Below are positions 58,315 to 64,000 of a stretch of DNA of 64,000 bases, piece by piece. Positions within the stretch are counted from its first letter, which is position 1. The number at the start of each line of letters is the position of its first letter. The notes under the pieces were generated by a model, which saw only the letters and a list, made by a program, of their open reading frames with translations, was not told where the DNA came from and did not search any database. Source of the stretch: an uncultured Collinsella sp. (GTDB taxonomy: Bacteria > Actinomycetota > Coriobacteriia > Coriobacteriales > Coriobacteriaceae); the NCBI GenBank assembly GCA_900762325.1, contig CAAFGG010000046.1, forward strand, positions 37,962 through 101,961, written 5' to 3'. The position numbers were made by a program, and so were the translations under genes.

Positions 58315-60231
58315 CTAGTCAAGCGAGAGCCCGCTGAACTTGCTGCTCGGCTTGCTCTCGTGCTGCTTCTCTGGTTCGGGCCACTCTGGGCACCAGGTCG
58401 GGACCTCCTCGCGCATCTTCCCGGCTGCGGACTCGTCGAGGCGGCGCTGGTAGGCGCGACGGCTCTCCGCCTCGTGCTCGGGGGTCCCGAGGTCGAAGTG
58501 CCCCTTTGTGGGCGTGTTGGTGCAGTCGGTGACGGGTGAGCGGAAGACCCCGGCTCGGCGCGCGTGCATCCCGTTGTCCGCGTGCTTCACGACGATGATC
58601 CCGTCGCGGTCCGGGGTCATGTCGCGCCACTCCCAGGGGTGTATCACGTCATCGGCGCTCTCGCTGTAGGACGTCGAGGAGGACGTGCCCGACGCGGCCC
58701 TGCCGTTGCTCGTGCCCTGCGTGTGGCGCGTGGTCTTGCCGATGAGCTCGGTGAAGTACCGGCGGTCCTCCTCCTCGGCTAGCTTCATCGCGACCTTGAT
58801 GCCGCAGTTTGCGAGGATCTTCCTGCGGCCGTCTTTCTCTCCGTATTTATTGAGCTGGGAGATGTCTTGGCACGCCCCTGTCCAATAGATTTGAAACGCC
58901 CTTCCAAGCGAGAGTAGGGCGGGCAGGCATTCGACGCGGGGGAGGTTGCCCCACTCGTCGCCGAGTATCTGCACGGGGCGGGGGAGCCTGCCGCCGTTCA
59001 CGTCCGCGACCGCCTGGACCGAAGCCCAGAGCTGGGAGAGGAACATTGCCGCTATGCAGTTGTAGGGCGAGCCCTCGTCGAGCACGTGGAGGAACACGGC
59101 GCTCCTCTCCGTGAGCACCGCTCGCGGGTCGATGTCGGACGCCGACGTCATCCATGCGACCGGCGCGGACGAGAACGGGCGGAGCGCCACCTTGAGCGTC
59201 GAGAGGATGCTCCTGAGCTCGTTGCCGCCCGAGGAGACGAACTGCGACGCCCTGCCCTTGGCGGGGTGGCCGCTCGGCAGAGCGCGGAAGACGGCCTTCA
59301 GGGGCTCGGACGGGTCGTCGCCCTCCGCCTCGGTGCCGCGGTCCAGGACCTCGCAGACGCTCGCGAGGTGCTTCGATCCCTCGGGACACTCGTCGGACAT
59401 GGAGACCAGCAGGACCAGGGCCGAGAGCAGGCCCCTGGCCGAGGCGGTCCAGTGCGAGCCCTTGCCCTTCTCGTCATCCTGCACCACGAGCTCTGCGATG
59501 GCGTCCGCCGCCTGCTCGGCCTCCTGGTCGTGTCCTTCGGCATGGAGGTCGAGCACCTGCTTGAGCGGGTTGAACCTCTGACCGCGATAGGGGTGCTGCG
59601 TGTCGAGCAGGAGGACGCGGTAGCCGCGACGGGTCAGCTCGTCGCCCGTGAGCTCAATGAGCTCGTTCTTCACGTCGGAAACGACGAGGGCCGCGGGCTC
59701 AGAGCCGTTGGAAGCGTCGCCGTAGGAGAGCAGGTCGATTGAGGGGAGGTAGAGGAAGCGACTTTTTCCTGAGCCGGTGGCCCCCGACACGAAAATCATC
59801 TTCTTGGGTTCGTAGAGATAGCAAGGCTTGCCATGCCGCTTGGTGAACCCGTAGACGAACCCGCGTGACGAGGGGTTCGACGAGCCGTCCCATGTCATGG
59901 AGCCCTTCACGACCTCGCGGCCCGTCTTGACGCGGGCGTCGCCGAGCACGCCGCCGTCCTCGGCTCTCGCGTTGAGGGCACTTGAGTAGGCGATGAGGGC
60001 GCAGGCGCAGAGTGCAAGGAGAAAGACGAACAAGGACCCGAGGGGATAGGTGGCGAACCTGCCCGAGAGCCACCAGTCGAGGACGGTCCCCGCGTCGAAC
60101 GTTGCGGGGACCGCCGATACGTCGATCCCGCTCCCAGCGACGAACGCGTCGATGGGGGCGGCAAGCACGGGGCATGCGAGGACTGCTAGGAAAATGGATG
60201 ATACGAGTGCTGTGAGTAGTTTCGTTTTCAT
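58315..60231 (-). CDS. Type IV coupling protein (VirD4/TraG family)
   Basis: 638 residues. Two N-terminal membrane segments (about 5-25 and 58-80), then Walker A SGATGSGKSRFLYLP, a Walker B region around VQILGDEWGNLP, and a TraG C-terminal motif with WTGACQDISQL. It links relaxosome to a type IV secretion channel. No secretion channel genes are present, so the element relies on a helper. The start overlaps the mobC stop by ATGA. GGGAGC precedes ATG 60231. Confidence 0.88.
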   Translation of the reverse strand: MKTKLLTALVSSIFLAVLACPVLAAPIDAFVAGSGIDVSAVPATFDAGTVLDWWLSGRFATYPLGSLFVFLLALCACALIAYSSALNARAEDGGVLGDARVKTGREVVKGSMTWDGSSNPSSRGFVYGFTKRHGKPCYLYEPKKMIFVSGATGSGKSRFLYLPSIDLLSYGDASNGSEPAALVVSDVKNELIELTGDELTRRGYRVLLLDTQHPYRGQRFNPLKQVLDLHAEGHDQEAEQAADAIAELVVQDDEKGKGSHWTASARGLLSALVLLVSMSDECPEGSKHLASVCEVLDRGTEAEGDDPSEPLKAVFRALPSGHPAKGRASQFVSSGGNELRSILSTLKVALRPFSSAPVAWMTSASDIDPRAVLTERSAVFLHVLDEGSPYNCIAAMFLSQLWASVQAVADVNGGRLPRPVQILGDEWGNLPRVECLPALLSLGRAFQIYWTGACQDISQLNKYGEKDGRRKILANCGIKVAMKLAEEEDRRYFTELIGKTTRHTQGTSNGRAASGTSSSTSYSESADDVIHPWEWRDMTPDRDGIIVVKHADNGMHARRAGVFRSPVTDCTNTPTKGHFDLGTPEHEAESRRAYQRRLDESAAGKMREEVPTWCPEWPEPEKQHESKPSSKFSGLSLD

Positions 60232-60578
60232 GGTTGCTCCCTGGCTTTCGATAGGAGGGCTGAAAGTTGCGACGCCGTGTTCGACACCAGGCGGACGGCG
60301 TCTGCAAGCTGTTGGGATGTCTGCGCGTCTGATCCGTATGCGTTGAGGGCGTGACAAGCCTGGTTTAGGTTCCCACCCTCTTTTTTCAGTTGATAGAGCA
60401 TCTGCCGAAGCATCGCCTCATCGGCGACCTTGACAGGCTTCTCCCCGATGTGGAGGGCGGCTTCGCGCATGAACGTCGATGGGGCCATATCAAAAGAGGA
60501 GGAGCGTGTCACGATGGCGGCACGCTCCTCCTCGGTCATGCGGACGTTGATGTGCGCGGTCTTGGCGTTGCCGCGCAT
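60228..60578 (-). CDS. mobC: MobC-like relaxosome accessory protein
   Basis: 116 residues. A ribbon-helix-helix start (KTAHINVRMTEEERAAI) and FMREAALHIGEK, then the MobC signature LYQLKKEGGNLNQACHALN. It binds near oriT and helps the relaxase. It overlaps the coupling protein start by four bases and follows the ATPase gene by 3 bp. Confidence 0.85.
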   Translation of the reverse strand: MRGNAKTAHINVRMTEEERAAIVTRSSSFDMAPSTFMREAALHIGEKPVKVADEAMLRQMLYQLKKEGGNLNQACHALNAYGSDAQTSQQLADAVRLVSNTASQLSALLSKAREQP

Positions 60579-60581
60579 TGG

Positions 60582-61478
60582 CTAGCCCCTGTCGCGGAAG
60601 GTGGCGTGTGCGCCGTCGAAGTCGAGTCGGGCCTCGCCCAACGTGCCGTAACGGTTCTTGAGGGCAATGAGCTTGAGAGGCGTGCCGGTTGCGGGGGACT
60701 CGTAGGGCCACTCGGGCTTGTCGTCGTCATCGGCTAGGTAGAGCACCGAGTCGAAGCCGTACTCGACGGCGGAGGATCCGCCGAACATGCCGAGGTTGGG
60801 CCTAGCCGACTTCCCGGAATCGTAGGACTTTCGCGTGGTCGAGCTCAGCGCGATGACGGGCGAGCCATAGAGGTTCGAGATTTCGCGGAGGCCCTTCACG
60901 CATGCTGTGATAGCCAATCGCTCGTCGATGAACTGCTGGTCTGCCGTAGTGCCGCAGGCGAGGAGTTGGAGGTAATCGATGAAGACGATGGGGACCTCGC
61001 CGCGCTCGCGCGTCACCAGTCCGACGAGGTTGGAGAGCTCCACGGTGTTAAGCGGGCCGGTGATGCAGAGATTGGGGGCGACCTGGGCGCGATACTTGCC
61101 GAGTGCAGCCTCGAAGGCCGCGTACTCGGGATGATTCTCGGTCGCGCTGTCGGAGACCTTGGACAGTGCGAGCTCGCCGCCGCTGAGACGCGCCAGGCTC
61201 TTCTCAATCAGCTTATGCGCGGGAAGTTCGGCGGAGACGTAGACCACCGGGTGCCCATCTGCTGCGAGCTTATCGGCCTCCTGGAGCGCAAGTGTTGTCT
61301 TGCCCTTGCCCGGCGCAGTTCCGATTGCGTAGTTGAGCCCGGGGTAGACACCGCCGAGGATGCTGTTGAGCGCGTCGAGACCGAAGGCGGCGATGGGCTT
61401 GTCGCCCCGAAGGGCCTGGACGTGCTCGACGAGCACGTCCGACTCGAAGACGAAGGGGATGGCGTTCGGGCGCTGCAT
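60582..61478 (-). CDS. DnaB-like RecA-fold ATPase
   Basis: 298 residues. Walker A GTAPGKGKTTLALQ, Walker B IVFIDYLQLL, and a DnaB-type region (VIALSSTTRKSYDSGK, FGGSSAVEYGFD). The N-terminal DnaB domain that binds primase is absent. It may unwind or load helicase when the excised element replicates, or be an accessory ATPase. The start overlaps the preceding gene's stop by one base. Confidence 0.8.
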   Translation of the reverse strand: MQRPNAIPFVFESDVLVEHVQALRGDKPIAAFGLDALNSILGGVYPGLNYAIGTAPGKGKTTLALQEADKLAADGHPVVYVSAELPAHKLIEKSLARLSGGELALSKVSDSATENHPEYAAFEAALGKYRAQVAPNLCITGPLNTVELSNLVGLVTRERGEVPIVFIDYLQLLACGTTADQQFIDERLAITACVKGLREISNLYGSPVIALSSTTRKSYDSGKSARPNLGMFGGSSAVEYGFDSVLYLADDDDKPEWPYESPATGTPLKLIALKNRYGTLGEARLDFDGAHATFRDRG

Positions 61479-61720
61479 TACTCGCTCGCCTCCTCTGCTA
61501 GCTTGCGCAAGTAGTCGAACAGATGTTCTTCCATGACAAAGTACTGGTTGGCGATGCGGAAGCAGTGATGGGTCGACTTCATGAGCTTGATAGCCGATGA
61601 CTGGCCGATGCCCGTGAGGATCTGAACGTCCAGGCGGCTCATGATGCGCTTGGTGCCGACGTGACGCAGGTTGATGCCTGCGGAGATGGCGTCGGTCTTG
61701 GGGTCATCTGCAAGATGCAT
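61478..61720 (-). CDS. Small DNA-binding protein, excisionase-like
   Basis: 80 residues. A helix-turn-helix-like stretch (SRLDVQILTGIGQSSAIKLM) followed by a wing-like IANQYFVMEEHLFDYLRK suggests an Xis/MerR-type fold. AAAGGAG precedes the start. Its position between integrase and mobilisation genes fits an excision or replication factor. The exact family is not certain. Confidence 0.7.
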   Translation of the reverse strand: MHLADDPKTDAISAGINLRHVGTKRIMSRLDVQILTGIGQSSAIKLMKSTHHCFRIANQYFVMEEHLFDYLRKLAEEASE

Positions 61721-61812
61721 GATAAACTCCTTTGGTAGGGCGCTCGGCTCCTCTTCGATGTTTGGCGACAGTGAGGGGAGTCGGGTGCTTGTTTGTGAAA
61801 TGGTCTTATCGA

Positions 61813-62499
61813 CTAATTAGCTCCTTTCTTCTCGTACTCGTCGATAAAGTGCAGAAGGCTGATTCGGGCTTCTGCGGGCTCGCTGTATCCCTTGCGTGAT
61901 GATCTGCCGATATTTGCGAAATCGAGCAGAACACGGTAAGTGCAGGAATAGCCCTTGATGTGCTCCCATATGTTGAGGATGTATGAGAGCAAAGGGGTGA
62001 CGGTGAGCAGCGCTGCAGGGTCTTGCAGGGTCGTTTCGAGCTCGCGGCCGGTTTTGGCTTGGATGCGGACGTCGAGGTCACCTTCGGGCATCTTTGCGGT
62101 CTCCTCCATGAGGAGACAGATGCCGTCCCAGTTCGAGCGGAGATGATGTGCCCGCTCGTTCGTTGTGTCGATGCAGATTCTTGCTCCGTGGCAATAGTCG
62201 AAGAAGCTCTTAATGATGTCGCGACAGTCCTTCTCGGGCTGGATAGCGCTCCAGTTTTCGAACATGGCCTCGAAAGCGTCGAGACAGCTCCCGTCTTCGG
62301 CATAGATGAGTTGTGCAGCCCACCTGCCAAGGTCCGAGCTCGTCAGCTGTTCCATAGGAAGTCTTGCTAAGAGCGCAGACGGGGTGAGGCCCCTTGCTGC
62401 GGCGAGATCAGCGCTGGAGCGCTTGAAGAGTACCTGCTCATCCTTGGAGTTGAATAGGATCGTCGAACGTAGCTTGCTGCTCGCGGTGGTAAGTGCCAT
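61813..62499 (-). CDS. Unknown cargo protein of the element
   Basis: 228 residues, soluble and mostly helical, not recognised. Notable are an AAARGLTPSALLARLPME segment, DFANIGRSSRKGYSEPAEAR and a Lys/Gly C-terminus. AGAGGAGG precedes ATG 62499. Its GC content is lower than the neighbouring mob genes. Function cannot be guessed. Confidence 0.7.
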   Translation of the reverse strand: MALTTASSKLRSTILFNSKDEQVLFKRSSADLAAARGLTPSALLARLPMEQLTSSDLGRWAAQLIYAEDGSCLDAFEAMFENWSAIQPEKDCRDIIKSFFDYCHGARICIDTTNERAHHLRSNWDGICLLMEETAKMPEGDLDVRIQAKTGRELETTLQDPAALLTVTPLLSYILNIWEHIKGYSCTYRVLLDFANIGRSSRKGYSEPAEARISLLHFIDEYEKKGAN

Positions 62500-62563
62500 T
62501 GATAACCTCCTCTCCATCTGGCCTTACGGATAGTATACATTTGGTGTCACCACTATGCGAGTG

Positions 62564-63871
62564 TTAATTATCATCACCTTCAGATAATTTTTCGAAGATT
62601 TCGGCAGCGTTGCGGTCGTTAGCCCTGATTGCATGGGTGTAGAAGTTTGCGGTCGTGCTCGCTGATGCGTGGCCCATCCTTGCCTGCACAGTCTTCAGGT
62701 CCACGTTGCTCGCGACGAGCGCCGTTGCCGCCGTGTGTCTCAGGCCATGGGGGACGAGCCCCGAGTATCCGGTGCCGCGTGTGTGCAGTTTACCGTTGCG
62801 CTTGAATTGGCTTGTCACGTTGGCGTACTCGCCATAGCCGTTGTCGACGCAGAAGTCCCTGAACCAGCGTGAATAGTTGTGTCCATCGGGGCGGGTGATG
62901 CTGGCGTGGAGGTCGCCGTTTTCATCCTTCTGCGTGCTGAAGGCGTGAACGATGGGGTCAGTATTCCTCTGTCTCAGTCCACGCTGCTCAAATAGGCTGC
63001 GCTGCTGCACCTTCCAATCGTTCAGATACGTGGCTAGCGAAGAGTCTATGGATAGGATTCGCCTGCTCATTTCCGATTTGGGTGCCCTGAGCGTTTTGTC
63101 ATTGGTGTACTGGCGGACGATTCGGATCTCCATTGCCCCGGGGTTGTAGTCTTCCCAGCAGAGCCCCAGGGCCTCACCTTTCCTGAGCCCCAGGTGGAAT
63201 ATGAGCATGGTGCAGACGGTCATCGGGCCCATGGGTTCAGATAGCAGACACTTGGTGAATCGGGGCAGCTCGTCGGGCGGGAGGAAGTTGCGCACTCTGA
63301 GGTCCGGCTTCGGGAGTTTAACGCTGATGCACGGGTTGCGTTCGATGAGTTCGTTCTCCAGTGCGTCCTGCATGATCTGCTTGAGTTTGACGTGGATACG
63401 ACGGATCTCGGCCTCTGTGAACCTTCCGGTTGAGATGGCGTCGGCATACGCTCGTTTGATCTCATCGGGCCTCAGTGCGACGAGAGGTGCGTCACCGAAC
63501 AACTCGCGTATGTGGCGCACGTCGTATTCCTCTCTTTGGAAGGAAAGAGGCGAGCCGAAGGAGCTTTCTCGGAGCCGGTGGAAATCTTCGGCGTATCCAG
63601 AAACGGTGGTCGGTATGTCGTCAGCTGGTTCATAGGACTCCAGTTCCCTACGGTAGGCGTCGAGTGCATTCGCCACCTCGCTGGGCCAGTTCTTCGGGTT
63701 CTTGCTCTTGCAGTGGATGGTTCTCTTCGGGGTCTTTAGGTATCTGACCCGCTTTCCGTTCTTTCCGGATTCGGGGTCGCGACCGAGGGAGAAGTAGATG
63801 CGGAAGGAACCAGGCCTCCCTTTAATGGGCTCGGAGGTGCCTTTGGCTGTGGGTTTGATTCTGGTTTCCAT
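62564..63871 (-). CDS. int: Tyrosine recombinase (integrase)
   Basis: 435 residues. The N-terminal part is an arm-binding and SAM-like region. The catalytic domain has the first Arg in HLGLRKGEALGLCWED, the second box in GLVPHGLRHTAATAL, the late His in MGHASASTTANFYTH and its Tyr. It integrates and excises the element. GGAG precedes ATG 63871. The frame stays open without a stop to the window edge, so an upstream sequence may be joined to it (see 63872-64000). Confidence 0.93.
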   Translation of the reverse strand: METRIKPTAKGTSEPIKGRPGSFRIYFSLGRDPESGKNGKRVRYLKTPKRTIHCKSKNPKNWPSEVANALDAYRRELESYEPADDIPTTVSGYAEDFHRLRESSFGSPLSFQREEYDVRHIRELFGDAPLVALRPDEIKRAYADAISTGRFTEAEIRRIHVKLKQIMQDALENELIERNPCISVKLPKPDLRVRNFLPPDELPRFTKCLLSEPMGPMTVCTMLIFHLGLRKGEALGLCWEDYNPGAMEIRIVRQYTNDKTLRAPKSEMSRRILSIDSSLATYLNDWKVQQRSLFEQRGLRQRNTDPIVHAFSTQKDENGDLHASITRPDGHNYSRWFRDFCVDNGYGEYANVTSQFKRNGKLHTRGTGYSGLVPHGLRHTAATALVASNVDLKTVQARMGHASASTTANFYTHAIRANDRNAAEIFEKLSEGDDN

Positions 63872-64000
63872 GGGTCTCCAGGGGTGGTGCGTTGGATTAC
63901 CGGGGACATCGCCCTCAAAGCCGGCGACAAACTCGAACAGCTCACGCACGAGCGGCAGGATCTCCTCGCTCGTCACCTCGCCAAACACGACGAGGTAAAA
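63872..64000 (-). other. Coding-like sequence in frame with the integrase (edge of window)
   Basis: The minus strand reads FGEVTSEEILPLVRELFEFV... and joins the integrase frame without a stop. Codon choice is strongly GC-rich, unlike the integrase. It may be the end of a host gene, or part of a longer integrase. No family recognised. Confidence 0.35.

Overview
The window is high-GC, densely coding bacterial chromosome. Gene content points to a gut Coriobacteriia member, most like Collinsella: a dnaK-grpE-dnaJ-hspR cluster with MerR-type HspR, de novo NAD genes under NiaR, hydrogenase maturation genes with NikR, a mannose-family PTS, and an electron-transfer oxidoreductase paired with a polytopic membrane protein. 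The assignment is inferred from content, not from a marker gene.

Layout. 1-5.6 kb: Mg2+ P-type ATPase (cut by the window edge) with a possible leader peptide, pyrE, an Xre/desulfoferrodoxin-like regulator and an RpiR regulator. 5.7-11.7 kb: sugar use (GH106-like hydrolase, divergent AraC regulator, GH1 6-phospho-beta-glucosidase, glucose-type IIA). 11.9-13.6 kb: lipoprotein and HAD phosphatase. 13.7-19.9 kb: hypE-hypD-hypC-hypF and nikR with a small partner gene. 20-23.2 kb: thioredoxin, a UDG-like orphan and a LytTR/GHKL two-component system. 23.4-27.4 kb: nadA-nadB-nadC-niaR behind a palindromic NiaR-type operator. 27.5-40.6 kb: ferredoxin, heat-shock genes (dnaK, grpE, dnaJ, hspR, later clpB) and an aconitase-family hydratase. 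40.7-49.2 kb: DUF4143 ATPase, a membrane-anchored protein, a TetR-controlled redox module and hypA. 49.5-52.9 kb: mannose-type PTS IIAB-IIC-IID and manO. 53.0 kb: tRNA-Arg(CCT). From about 53.1 kb to near the right edge lies an integrative mobilizable element: Xre repressor, two tandem paralogous surface proteins, a putative oriT, relaxase, coupling protein, MobC, DnaB-like ATPase, small DNA-binding protein and tyrosine integrase.

The most unusual content is non-coding. Two intergenic copies of a roughly 150-nt element (after pyrE and after the lipoprotein gene) keep their loops but replace their stems with compensatory changes in three helices, which is the signature of a conserved RNA or DNA fold. 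A 205-bp element with 25-bp inverted termini sits in frame inside hypF. At least seven other palindromic intergenic families recur or combine as mosaics. I could not search any database, so novelty is unverified.
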